Shown: positions 1 through 11,745 of the stretch, in pieces | How positions within the stretch are numbered: the stretch's first letter is position 1 | How the letters are laid out: each line of letters opens with the position of its first letter | Origin: Amblyornis subalaris | Taxonomy: Eukaryota > Chordata > Aves > Passeriformes > Ptilonorhynchidae | Assembly: GCA_018881555.1 (NCBI GenBank) | Contig: JACAXG010000002.1 | Coordinates: 16,362,077-16,426,076, forward strand | DNA: 64,000 nucleotides | Direction of reading: 5' to 3' | The notes under the pieces: generated by a model | The model's database searches: none | What the model saw: the letters and a program-made list of their open reading frames with translations, nothing else | What the model was told of the DNA's origin: nothing | Program-made: the position numbers and the translations under genes

Positions 1-1205
1 CCTCGAACACTAGGGATGAAGCATCTACAGCTTCTCTGGGCAACCTGTTCCAGTGCCTCACCACCCCCCCAGTAAAGAACTTCTTCCTAATATTTAATCT
101 AAACCTACTCTCAGTTTGAAGCCATTCCCCTTTGTACTGTCACCANATGCCNTTGTAAAAAGTCTCTCNCCATCCTTCTTGTAGGCTCCTTTCAGGTACT
201 GGAAGGCCACAATCAGGTTACCCCAAAAGCCTTCTCTCTTCCAGGCTGAACAATCCCAATTCTCCCANCCTTTCCTGCTAGGAGAGATGCTCTGTCTCTG
301 TGCTGGGGGTCCCAGAGCTGGATCCAGCACTCCAGGTGGGGTCTGACCAGACCAGAGCAGAGGCACAGAATCTTCTCCCTTGCCCTGCTGGCCACACTGC
401 TTTTAATGCAGCCCAGGATACGACTGGATACCTGTGGCTGCAGGCACACATTGCTGGGTCATGTCCANGCTCTCATCCACCAGCACCCCTACGTCCTTCT
501 CATCAGGGCTGCTCTTGATCTGTTCATGCCCCAGCCTGTGTTGATACCAGAGGTTGCCCTGACGCAGCTGCAGCACCTTGAACTTGGTCACGTTACACTT
601 CATGAGATTTCCAGNGGCCCATTTCTCAAGCTTGTCCAAGTCCCTCTGGATGGCATCCTGTCCCTCAGGTGTGTCAAACAACTCAAGTTGGTGCCATCTG
701 CAAGCTTGGTGAGGGTGCACTCAATTCCTTCCTCTATGTCATTAATGAAGATAATAAATAGCAGTGGTCCCAATGTAGACCCCTAAGGGAGATCACTTGC
801 AGCTGATGTCCATCAGGACTCTGAACCATTGAACACTACTCTATGGATGCAACCATTTAATCAATTTCTTATCCATCTAGTATCAGGNTGGTTAAGCATG
901 ANGTCNCCTTGGTGAATCCATGCTGACCACTCCTGATTACCTTCTCATGCTTCANGTGCATAGAAATAGTTTCCAGGACTATCTGTTCCTTCTTCTCAGA
1001 GATCAAGGTGAGGCTGACAAGCCTGCAGGTCCCTGGGTTCCCCTTCTTGCCCTTTTTGAGGAAAGGAGTGGCATTTGCTTGCCTTCATTCCTCACACACT
1101 TCTCTTGGTCACCACCCTTATTCCAAGACTATTAAGAAGGACCTCGCAGTGCCATCAGCGCCCATGGATTTACTATGTCCAGTGTTCACCCGACCTGAAG
1201 TTACA
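1..1205 (-). mobile_element. CR1 LINE fragment, 3' part of ORF2 with internal deletion
   Basis: This is a long, degenerate CR1 retrotransposon lying in reverse orientation. Read on the minus strand it encodes broken pieces of the C-terminal part of the CR1 reverse transcriptase, including [20 protein letters not shown] (about 605-675), the DVGVLVDES segment (about 470-500) and the SRAREKILCLCSGLVRPHLE segment (about 325-390). The reading frame is interrupted by frameshifts, and there appears to be an internal deletion near 885-915, where two normally separated CR1 segments are joined. The element runs off the left edge, so its 3' terminus is not seen. It lies in an intron of BVES. Several Ns fall in it, as expected for a repeat that is hard to assemble. 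Confidence 0.93.
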
Positions 1206-4200
1206 CTGGTTCCACACTGTATCAATTACTACTTAAATATTCCACCAGCAACTACATTTATATGAAATCCAGGTTTTGAATTTCCTGTATATTCCTCGTG
1301 CCAGTCTTTAATACCTCAGAGGACATCTACACAAACAAAACAAGGATTAAAAACAAACCAGCAAGAGAAATTGTATTGTGTTAAGGCTTGTCCTGTACTG
1401 TTTGATTTCAAAACATGTTCCATATACCCACAAAGCTTGATGACTACTTGTTTTGCTGCCAACATGTTCTCCAGGAACCCTTTCATTTTTAACAGCTGCA
1501 CCAATCTAATTTGCACCTCTTTCTATACCTGACTACTGCAACCTAAAGAACTACATATCTTCATCTGAAAAAGGAATTTAAGTAGCTCCCAAGACTCCTG
1601 AATCCAAAACCACGCACGCAGACATAAGGGAAAGTTTTGGCCCTGGACTGCTAATGCCCTTAACTAGCACACAGTTCATGTTTCATGATCTTCCTCTAGT
1701 GTGTAATGCTTTGAGAAGAAAGCAAGTATAGACACTTTCTTAAAGACTGGTCAGATTGCAGACTGGAACTGTGCTTTAGATGGGCTCCCTTATAACAGGC
1801 TATTCACCCTTCCCAAGCGCAGCTGACTGCTCCTCCAGTCATGCTTGTGGGTCATATTCCAAACAAGCCATATGGGTAGGTGTAATGTTTTGTTCAGCAG
1901 GGGTTGAAATATCCTGGGATGCTGCCAGAACTCCGAGTCAGACACTGATTAGACTCAGCTTCCACTCAGACTAAAAGAGCCAAATTTGTAAAGCTCCAAG
2001 GAATCAAAACCACAGAAATAATCTTCTGGTCAGAAAAGAAACTCACTGTGATTTTGCATGCTCCGTTTAATAAAATAAATATTTAACAACTGAACATATC
2101 AATTATTCATTTTGTAATATGACTAACTTGTAATTGTTCTTCCCTTCCTTTCTTTCCTTAAAAAGATCTTTTGTGAGGATGACAAAAACTGATTGAGATG
2201 GGCAATACAATAGCTGAAGAAACATCATTCAAAAATGAGTTCCTAAGAACTTTAACATTTTTTTCCTATTCTTCAGCTTCCTATAGAAAAAATGCTTAAA
2301 ACAGCCTTCGGGTTCATAATAAACACATTAGACAGCTAAAAAGACGTGCATGACTACCAGGCATCACTTCAAGTAAGCTTGTTGATCATAGTCTGTAATA
2401 AAGATTAATTTTTTTTTTTTTAATAATCACTGAAAGGATTATATATTACACCAATTAAAATAGTATTCGATTTTTCATGCAGTGTTCATAAACACTGCAA
2501 TTTCTTGAAGGAAAGAATTGAAATTAGGTCTTAATATACAAAGAGACTAGCCATGTAGTGCTGTATACGAGAACTAATTTTTGTAAGCTTTTAAGTTGCA
2601 CAGGTCACATGCCCTGTGGATGGTAACCTTCGGGTGAATATGTGCTCCATACTGGAGGAACACTGCTGTAGGTAGAGCCTCTTCCTTCGTTAACACAGGC
2701 ACTCAATTTATCAACTACTCGTAGACAGACGCAGTTTAACCTTTAGCCTGTTTTCATATGCTGCGGTTGCCTGCCAGAGTGTGAATGGTGCAGAGTTTAT
2801 GGGAGTGCCAAGCACCTCGGTTCTGCTGTGGTCACACTGCCAGCGGGCAAGGGCTACAGAAAGAGAAAGCAAAGTTAAAGGCAGGTCCTCCAGTCCTTCC
2901 TCTCTTAGAGAGAATTTTTTACCAACTTTGGTGACTGAGTTTATCATGAGTTCCACACCCTTACACAATTCTTTCTTTTTAAATCCACCTANGGAGTACT
3001 TCAATCACTTCTACCACTTAGCCTAACTCATACAAATAATTCTGCTAACAAATTTACTAGAGGATTTAGTGAAAATAGCTGGCTCCTCAATAGGATGAAA
3101 TCTATAGCATAATGCACAAAATATCCCAGCCTATGCCAACATAGCTTTTATTGGACAACTGTAGTTACAGAACATTTTTCTTTCTCCATTCAGTATTGAT
3201 TTACACATTGCAAAGTGATTTTTTGTTCGGTTGGATTTTTTTTTCCTCAAGCCCAAACCAACACATCATCCTCCCAGGATGCTTCTTCGCTCTTCAATAA
3301 CTTTTTATTTTGATTTTTGGAAAGAGTTGGATGGGTATGAACCCAAGGACCATTACGTATGTTTAAGGATGCATGCCACAATTAACTTTTAAAATACAGG
3401 TAAGTTTTAAGGCTTGGTTTTCTAGGGAAATGGGTTTCTATCAGCTGTGCATTCCTGCCTTTTGCAACAATATGCAACTTTGTTTGCCGTTTTCTGTCCC
3501 ATCTGACAAAAGACTAGAAGCCTCAAGATTATATTAAAAGGCTCAGTTGGTGGGTGGGTTGAAGGGAAGCAGAANATGCTATCTTGGTTGAGGGAAAAGA
3601 CTGCAACATGAGCGCATCCCACATTAAAACCCAGAGTACCTGTATGGGCTATTTAGCTGTAGACACCTACAGAGTAGGGAGAGTGTGGCCTCACTGGCTC
3701 TACATTATCCCAGCTGCTATTTTGTGTGTGTGTGTGTTGGACAGCATGGCCATGGCTAACTAGCAGAAATGCAGTTCAGTTTCATCATGTGCTGCATCTC
3801 AATGATGACATAAATAGATTGAATAGGCTAAAACAGCATTAGCAATACGAACTAAAGAGGAACTTTCACTGGTAAGATGACNTTTCAAGAGCAATTAAAA
3901 CTAGAAATATTTACTACATATCCACAAATGTCTAGTAACAGATCAGTCTAGTTAGTTTGTCTCCTAGGTAAGACAGAAGTCAAGCTTTATGCTGCCTTGC
4001 CAGGAAAGGAGGAAGTAGCTAATTTCTTAGCCACTTTCTTGCACAGGCTGTGTTGACTTGGTGAGGAGCTTATTTCCAGCTAAGTTTTCTTTTCTTTTTT
4101 TGGTACCAGCTGTTACACACTTCCAGAGTGTGTCTGATTTTGGGCCAAACACAAAAGTATTCTGCTGAAAGTGAGTACAAATCCATCAGTTTGCCCAGCA

Positions 4201-4268
4201 AATGTGGGCAAAACTTCCTTTTCTTGCATCTTACTAGATTGCCCGTGAAATTTAGCTGTTATACATAC
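1206..4268. other. BVES intron 3 (part), no coding sequence recognised
   Basis: This stretch lies downstream of BVES coding exon 3 in the direction of transcription. I looked on the minus strand for the next Popeye-domain exon, which in other vertebrates begins with the segment following the RP residues at the end of exon 3, and did not find it. It must therefore be beyond the left edge. The stretch is AT-rich with a short TG run near 3,722-3,738 and no recognisable repeat. Confidence 0.7.
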
Positions 4269-4393
4269 CGGTCTTCTTTTATACACTAGGTATATGAAAT
4301 GCAAAAGGTTGACAACCAAAAACACAGAATTCCAGATCATTATGTCCAAGGCACAACGATAGAGTGTAGCCCAAATGATGAACAATGCACATC
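4269..4393 (-). CDS. BVES: BVES (POPDC1) coding exon 3, transmembrane part
   Basis: This 125-bp exon encodes residues 75 (split codon) to 116 of blood vessel epicardial substance. The peptide includes [20 protein letters not shown] and [20 protein letters not shown], covering the end of transmembrane segment 2 and all of segment 3. It matches vertebrate BVES closely, including the near-invariant [19 protein letters not shown] core. The acceptor is TTTTTTACAG|GATGTG (exon begins at 4,393) and the donor is CCG|GTATGT (exon ends at 4,269). Exon 2 ends in phase 1 and this exon supplies the two missing bases to make Gly75. The exon ends on a codon boundary. The cytoplasmic Popeye domain that should follow is off the left edge, so the gene is partial here. 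Confidence 0.97.
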
Positions 4394-6570
4394 CTGTAAA
4401 AAATTAAAAAAAAAAAAAAAAAAGGAAGTTAAATTTCACCCAACAATAAACATTCCTAGTAAGCCATCAAGAATGTGTCCACTGGGTATAATTACATTGA
4501 AAAGCATATATTCTACAAGTTTTACTACAGTTAAGCTCTCTGCAATGCTGCAAACAGGCACTTGACAGAGACTGCAGTCCTATTGCATTCTGCAATACTG
4601 AAATGACAGTAACTCAGGTCAGGACTGGGGAAAGAAGAAAGGTGCAGCCCACAATGATNTGTTACTAAAATGAAGTAGGAAAGGGATGGGGGAAAATCAA
4701 GCAGCTCACAAAAAATTTTTCCTTTGTGTTGCATTAATTAGACAAACAAAGGCCTAGAAATGAATCTTCATATCTAATTAACAAGCAGGAGTTGCATAAA
4801 AACTTTCTAAAGTCATACGCAGATATTTTTGAAAATTAAAAGAAAATACCATTGCTGCTGTGACAAGGTCACAGCAAAAACCTGAATTATTTTTTTAACA
4901 TCAAAGAGAAAATTTCCAAATGCTTACTCTTTTTTTAGTTGCTTTACTTTGAATAATGACAACTGCTTTAAAAGATAAGGCATCCTGTATGATTAGGGAT
5001 TCCATTTTTAGCCTACAAAGACAATATTTATCAAATGATAGATTATGCATCAGTGAGTCTCTCCCAGATAACTGTGAGCCTATCATCTGATAGAGATAGC
5101 TGGAGAGGTCACAGATACATTTTCCCTTAAGTTTCACAAAAAGACAAAAAGGAGACAGTGCTAAGTGAGTGTTCCTATCCCCTTTTTCCCTGAAGATGAC
5201 ATTGAATTAATGAACTCAGTATTATCTAGTCTGTCTACGTTGCTAACTGATGAGGCAGCCCTTACACATGGATCAGAAATATCAAAATATATTGACTCTT
5301 GATCTGCTTATTAATTAGACTTCAAGGGACAGAAGGATACAATGTCTGGAAGCTTGAAGAGGAGCAATATTGCGGAGTAGCACAGAGGTGGGGCAGTGTC
5401 AAAACAAAGGGAACAGATCCCTAGGAACCAGGCCTCATTACTCATGTTGCCCACCAAGTGAATTTGCTTCCTGCTGCCACCTCAGCTTGCAAAATTCTGA
5501 TTCCATATTTGCTCAAAATACTACAAGATCTACAGATCAAAATGGCAGGCTAAGCAAGTGCACAGCTCCTTTTGCTTTTAAAGCAAAGAACTACACAAAC
5601 AAAAGGTGTAGTTTATGCTCAGACCTTTGGTCACCAGTGCAGTCTGTTTTAAGAAGTTACCCTGTAATAACTATAAAACAGAAAAGGCCAGACCATTGNA
5701 AATTCAACAACCAAAGTTCTACCATAAAATTGACCCACACTATCGTACCAAAAAGCACTCACTTAAAAATACTTAGGCATGCTCTTGTTGGATCGGATTT
5801 ATCTATCTTTCTTATGCTGCAATGACTCACTTCTTATTTGATCACAAGGGTCTTGTCCCACACAAGGTACAGAGGTTTTGAAATAGCTGTGGGACTGCAA
5901 GTTACCAGTGAAACCACACTTGCTCAGTCTCAAGCATGCCACATTTAGGTTTTCCTCTCAAGTCAAACCTGCTGTCACAAGGTTCCTACAGTGGTAGAAG
6001 AAACACGACTGACTTCAGAGCACAGACTACACTCCCTACCAAAAGCCTGCATTGCCAAATCGGCAATGAAAATAACACTGGTGACNCACAAGCGCCACAT
6101 GTTTGAACCCACATTAAAGGAACATGTGGGCTCACAGCAAGCTTCTCCAGGAAAACCTCACCTACCTCAGACACACTAAGCCAGTGCACCCACCAATACA
6201 CAGTCCCAATACTTACTTGAAATCTAAAATAAAGGTCTTAATAATCCATAGACATATCTATGATTTGAAATAAGTGAATTTTAAGCAACCATTNACATCT
6301 TAAGTAAATGGTGTCCACTTGTTTTCAAGTTGACATCCGCACAGGTTTGAAATCTCAAGTCACAATTCTGGGAAGTTTTAAGAGCCAAGGGTTATATAAT
6401 CTTTCTAGAAAAGGTACGTCAGTGTCAAAACAGACCCCCTCTCAGACCAAAACACCCTTCATCAGAGCACAATGACCANTACTAGAGACAGTAATTTCAT
6501 CATAAGCTGCAGGGACCAGCTCCATAATGGTCAAACCCAGCCATTTCTGTCTCCAGAATAACTCTCCTAC
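4394..6570. other. BVES intron 2
   Basis: This is the intron between the two BVES coding exons. A pure A run at 4,406-4,423 forms an 18-nt T tract just upstream of the exon 3 acceptor on the transcribed strand. I see no other gene, RNA or recognisable mobile element. Confidence 0.75.
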
Positions 6571-6804
6571 CTATGGTGAGCAGGCCTCGCAGAAGAATCA
6601 TATGAAAATTCAAAGTAGTTGGAATAACCAGTCCAACTGCAAAGCAAATATTTGCCACGTGGAAAACAAGGTGATGAATTTCTTTCCAGTTTTCACACAC
6701 AGTCTCATTGAAAGGATCAAGGGTGGCATTTTTTAAGTCTGGAATAAAACCTAGTGGAGTAACGGTGAGTGGGCTCATTGCTGTAGTATTCATCTTGGAG
6801 ACTC
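6571..6804 (-). CDS. BVES: BVES (POPDC1) first coding exon, with start codon
   Basis: The exon begins after the acceptor TTGCAG|GAGTCTCC at 6,804. Translation starts at 6,793 with A at -3. It ends at ATAG|GTAGGAG (6,571). It encodes residues 1-74 plus one base. The protein is a membrane-bound, cAMP-binding Popeye family member of muscle and epithelia (family knowledge). Visible features are an extracellular N-terminus with three N-glycosylation sequons (N2-T-T, N22-A-T, N29-E-T), the family segment [20 protein letters not shown], transmembrane segment 1 (about residues 39-61) and the start of segment 2 ([12 protein letters not shown]). The sequence is close to other vertebrate BVES proteins and has no stops or Ns. 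The 11 bases before the ATG are 5' UTR. Confidence 0.97.
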
Positions 6805-9800
6805 CTGCAAGGAGAGGAAAAAAAATTCACTATGCATTACACTGAAACACAGTAGACATACACATGGATTTCAGGGTTATTTTCTCTCTCCCCAAGATAC
6901 ATTTTCCACAATCATTCATGGAAAAAAATCTAAAAATGCTTTTAAAGGGTAAGCTGGATCTACAGTTCGATAATGCTTTACTATCTCTTTCACCTAAATT
7001 GCAGCTACCTAACCAGAAAGGCTGCTAAGTCAGCTGCCAGTCTTTCAGGGAAATCACTTGGTCTATCTAGTATGAGCAAGCTTGCAAGACCTTTGTCTGT
7101 CTGTGGACCCCCTGGAGAAAATGAGACAACTCAAGACTATTTCCAATCTAAATATACATCAGGTGGTTTTTTGTTGTTGTAATAATAATAAATATAACAT
7201 ATATTCCTTTTGCATCAATTAAACAGAAAAAAACCCCACAAACCTGTGGGCAAATCCCAATACAAAATAAAAAATTNCTATTAAAAACAAACTACAGGGA
7301 GAAACTGGAAGATTTCAAGACACTATCTTTAGAATCTTAAAAGCTGGTCTCTCTAGCTAACTGCAGTCAGCGTTACAACCAGTCTTCTCAACCCAGAGCA
7401 GTTTCCAGCTGAAGGAACATGACTGCTCCTAGACATGCTATCAAACACAGGAGAACAGGAGAACCTGCTTCCAGCAAGGCATGTATGGTCTCTCACTGCC
7501 ACAGTAGTAGAAATTCTATGGAGGTGGGCTTGAGTCTTATTAATGAAATATATGCACTTCATCACCGAGCAAACAGGCTCCATAACCCACAACATGGTGG
7601 GATTTGCATTCAATTAAATTCTGTAGAGACAGTGCACACCCCTGCTGTGTCATCACTAACTGCCATGTAATTCGTCTGCTCAGCAGACAATTTTCAGTCA
7701 CAGTTAATACACTCAATATTTCCTGCAGACTTGAATATACTCTGAAGCATCTCTATTAATTGAGAGTGCTTCTTGAGCTGTGAAGTAATTTTGAGTTGCT
7801 TCATCTATTTTCTCCCAATCAACCTGTATACAAGGCATAAGCAAGCTGGACGGTTTCTGAAGTTAATCAGTGTTTTAGACCCCTTTTTAAAGCAGTGGGA
7901 AGAAAGAAATCCTCAACACTCTCTTACAGTTCCTCTCTGATGCCCAGAGCCTGTCACAGCTAAGGTATGCTACAGAATATGCAGAGGCATCTTGCAGGAT
8001 CAAACATCAGCANAGACATAGTGTATCCATACCCGGAGTGAAATTATTTACATGGAAAAGAAATTAGATAATCCTTTACCAAAATACGTAATTCACTTAT
8101 TTCTTAAAAGGACACATTCCTCTTTTCATTCCTACATTACTTATTCACAAAATATTAATTAAGATGTGGGGGCTTGCCATAAGCTCTGCACTTAACTGTT
8201 AGCAAACATCAGGCCCATCCAAACAGTCCTACTTTCTTTCAGCTCTTTCACATGAATTCATCAACACANTCATTAGGGCAGTTTCACTGCCCTGACAAAG
8301 CCACTCACACGGAGCCAAAGCCTGAGCCCGTGCGAGGCTGCAGGACTGGCGTTTTAACGCGCTCATAAACAGAAGAGAATTGCTAACTGGATAACTATGT
8401 CTGTGCTCATCTTACACACATCTCATCATGGTGCTCCTGCTATGTTCAAACAATATAAACNCCCTGCACTGGACCGGCAGGATCTCTAGATCTTTTCAAA
8501 AAAAAAAAAAAAATCATTGGCTGAGTTTTTACCTATATTCAGCCTTTTACTGCCCAATCATCTGCCAGTAAAGGCTCCACTTAAAATGCCAACAGAACAA
8601 GCAAAGACAACCAAACTCACATACAGATACAGAACCAGCCATAAGTGCCTCAACTCAACATCAAAACAGACTGCAAGAAGTAGCTTCAGCTGCATCTGAT
8701 CACAAATCAGAGCAGCCTTCCAGATGCTTGATTTTCTTTCAATAGCAAAATTTTGTACTAATTTGCTGTGAGAATAGAGGCTACCTTACTCTTAAGACTT
8801 GGTCGTAAAGCATCACACATCTGAAGACTGTCCCGTGCTGTATATTCAATTCCATTCGTTGGGTTTCCAATCTCATTCTCCTCACAGCCCAGCCAAAACA
8901 CTGCTCCCCTTGCTCTTCACAGATACTGATGAAACAAACCACCAGGCATAAACTGAAATAGTGGAAAGGAGTTTTTCCAACAAGTGTTGACCAAGCAATT
9001 CAAAGCATCCACACTTGTAACAGGATGTTCAACACTTTCGAAAATCTGGGTTACCTACTCGGTTGCCTAAATTAGAACCCAGGAACCTAAATCTACCCAC
9101 TTCCAGTTTTTATAAGCTTTGTCTTTAATACCTCGAAGTCTTTATATGAATGTATTTGAACTTCACTTACTACTCACAAACAATTATTACAGCTTCCCTA
9201 ACATACTGGAAAACAGCAGAAACTTGCAGAACTTCTGCATCATGATGGTATTTTAAAGCTGACAGAAACAGATTGATGCTATCTGAAAAATGACACAAGG
9301 ACAGACTTTGACACGGGCTCTGAATTTCAGCTAGGGAGCCTGCTTGAGAAACAACAAAAAAGGCAGACAGGCAGAGTTACAAGCTGTGACCTAAAGTGTT
9401 TGTCTACAGGTACCACCAGAAAGACAGATATCCAAAATGTCAAAAACCAACATCACTGTAATTTTAAAATCAATGACTTAATCCTAGCATCTACTGTTGT
9501 CAAATAATACTGAAGAGTGAGGGAAAAGAGCTGCAGTTCAACAAATGAGCAAGCGATTATAATTTTTTACCTTCTGCTACCTCAGAAAGGCAAAAATTAA
9601 TTTTGTAAATACAGAATCAGGCCTTTAAAACTTTAATTTAGGATTATGTCTACTAAGGATTAATATAGCACGAGACTATATAGTCATATGCTTAAGTCTT
9701 CGATGCAAAGACGTGCATTAATATCAGGAATTAAAAAACCAACCAGCATAGTCAAATACTTTTGGAAAACCGGGGTGAACAGCAGCCACTCAAATTAAAA

Positions 9801-11325
9801 CTTGTTGTCCAAACAGGAGGAAAAAAACCATATATTAAAAAAAGAGAGAAAACCTCAATGACACCTTAATATTGAATCTGTCAGGAATTAGTATAGTTAA
9901 CAAAAAAGCCTATTGAATTATTTTGTGCATGAATTTGATACAAAGTTGAGGTAATACATTATGATCTTAGGCCAGAAAATACAAATCCTCAGACTATAAA
10001 TGAGGTGAATTTACTTTAGGATTTTGCTATACTCACAACAGCTTTATACAAGAGGCCAAACATCTGAAAGCCATTCCCAAAAGATTTAGTCCCCAAATAT
10101 TCAGACACAAAGATGACTTTGAAACAAATGGAGATTTTATGGATACCTACGTAACAGTCACAGAAGACAGACATAGCAGAAAATCGTAAAGCAGTTGGTT
10201 CTAGCATGAAAATCAGTCAGCCAAGCTGATATGGGACAGTGCCGAGTGTCCTGCTCACACCATTATCCACTTTATCGAGATTATTCATACCCACAGCTAT
10301 ACTGGTCAACATTATTCAAGTGAGCTTCTTAAATCTTTCCTTGAGTATGTTTGTATAACTTTACAGTCAATGAAATTTGGGGGGCAAGGGAGGGGGGAAG
10401 CAAGCCCATCAAGCTCAGCATTTGTTTAATTATACCTTCAGAACTTTTAACTACTTTTCTATGGTCTTATAGCACAGAAGCTGCCCAGAGAATTTAGGCA
10501 ACCAATAATTTTTTTGCTTTTGTGAGCTGAAGACAAACTACTAGAGGTAGCATAGCTGAGTTAATCACAGTTTAAGTTACCAATTTCTTTTTTTACAATG
10601 CAGTAGGAATGAATGGGAAAGTGGTATAAGAAAAGATGTGTTTCAGCATGCTCCTTGCAGGAAGTTCAATTCAATTAAACATGCCATTAACTAGGGAAAT
10701 TTGTTAGCCCCTTTAGAGAAAATTTAACACCATGTTCATTCTGTGTAGTCAACAAAGTATCTACACGGTGAGAAAAACTTCCACCGCCGCAGCGCAGCCC
10801 CGCTGCTCCCGAGGTGAGCGGCCCCGGGAGCGTAAGCGCGTTCGAGCTCGCTCTCCCTCCGGCTGCAGGGCTCACAGACTCGCCGAGCGCCCAAATCGAG
10901 GGGCGCAACCGCGGCTGCCACCGCGCAGCCCCGCTCTGCGCTCCGAAGCTTCATTTTAACCCACTATTTATACAAAATAACAGTGAAAATAATTTTAAAA
11001 ATTGAAAAGGATCTAAAAACTGGTCCCGTTCCCCCCAAAGGGCCGCTTCCAAAGCTGCAACCCGTCCCCGTCCCCGCTAAGAGCCACCCCCCGGCCGTGC
11101 CCGCCCGCGGGCAGGGCACCGGCGGAGACCGGGGGGAACGAGAGACCAGGGACGGGACCGCGCGTTATACGCGGTGGCCGAGCAGCTCCATAGCGGAGCC
11201 TGGCGCCCTCCCCTCCTGCCGCCGGCGGAGCGGGACCCCCGGCCCCGGGACCCGACGGCGCTGGTGCCCGCCGCCGTCCCCCACCCGCGGTGCCGCCGGC
11301 GCACGGCAGCAAGAGCGCTCCTCAC
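6805..11325. other. BVES intron 1
   Basis: This intron separates the non-coding exon 1 from the first coding exon. It is AT-rich and without a recognised repeat family, apart from short A runs (8,498-8,513). A G-rich run at 10,379-10,397 could form a quadruplex on the plus strand. GC content rises from about 10,780 as the sequence enters the promoter CpG island. No additional coding exon was recognised. Confidence 0.7.
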
Positions 11326-11449
11326 CTGCCCCGCACCCGCGGAAAAGTTTCCCTGCCAACCGCCCGGACAGGACGGGGACGGCCCGGGGCTGCCACTCCT
11401 CGCCGTGCCGGCCCCGCGTCCCGCGGCGGGCACGGAGCCGCGGCCGTGA
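11326..11449 (-). other. BVES: BVES non-coding exon 1 (5' end uncertain)
   Basis: On the minus strand a consensus donor GGGCAG|GTGAGG ends a putative first exon at 11,326. The next acceptor in the same direction is that of the first coding exon at 6,804. BVES genes are known to have an untranslated first exon, and the matching position in POPDC3 has the same arrangement. The transcription start cannot be read from the sequence. The upper limit given is the position just downstream of the A/T-rich CArG-like site and is only a guess. Confidence 0.6.
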
Positions 11450-11553
11450 CTAAAATAGGAGCAGCCGCGGGAGCTGCGGGCGGCGCCAGCGCGGGGCCGG
11501 CACCGAGCGGCCGCAGCGCGCAGGCGCCTCCCCGGGCCCGGGGCTGCGGGCGG
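11344..11553 (-). promoter_or_regulatory. Promoter block shared with POPDC3 (copy 1)
   Basis: This 210-bp block aligns without gaps to 35,870-36,079, with five mismatches, all in the first 26 positions. From 11,370 to 11,553 the two copies are identical over 184 bp. Alignment stops abruptly at 11,554. The block contains CTAAAATAGG at 11,450-11,459 (minus strand CCTATTTTAG, one base from a CArG box and close to a MEF2 site) and many GC-box-like motifs. It ends 18 bp from the BVES exon 1 donor, and copy 2 sits 12 bp from its donor. It is the core of the BVES promoter or first exon. Confidence 0.85.
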
Positions 11554-11745
11554 GAGGGGCGGGAGCGGCCGCGGCCCCGGCCCCGGCCCCCGCCCCCTGT
11601 GACCCTGAGCACCACCCCGCGTACCCCCGCCCGGGTTGGGGCCTGTGGCGGTGCCCAGCCGAGGAGGCGTCGAAAAGAGGTGGGGAGAGCCGCCGCGCAG
11701 AGGTGCAGCCGTGCCCTGCAGCGAGAGCCCCGCGCTCGGGCAGCC

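Larger units (their letters stand above)
10780..11745. promoter_or_regulatory. CpG island, BVES promoter region
   Basis: This is a dense GC- and CpG-rich region in otherwise AT-rich DNA. It lies at the 5' end of the minus-strand BVES gene. It holds many GC boxes (for example GGGGCGGG-type sites at 11,555-11,600), a CArG/MEF2-like site and a strong splice donor for a non-coding first exon. I see no TATA box at a sensible position, which is usual for a CpG-island promoter. Open reading frames across the island are explained by low stop-codon density in GC-rich DNA, and I do not call them genes. Confidence 0.88.

Noticed and set aside
406..786. 126-codon plus-strand frame near the left edge
   Set aside because: Antisense of the CR1 reverse-transcriptase region.
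3722..3738. Short TG run
   Set aside because: Too short to list as a microsatellite of note.
2400..4268. Next BVES exon of the Popeye domain
   Set aside because: Looked for on the minus strand and not found. It is most likely beyond the left edge.
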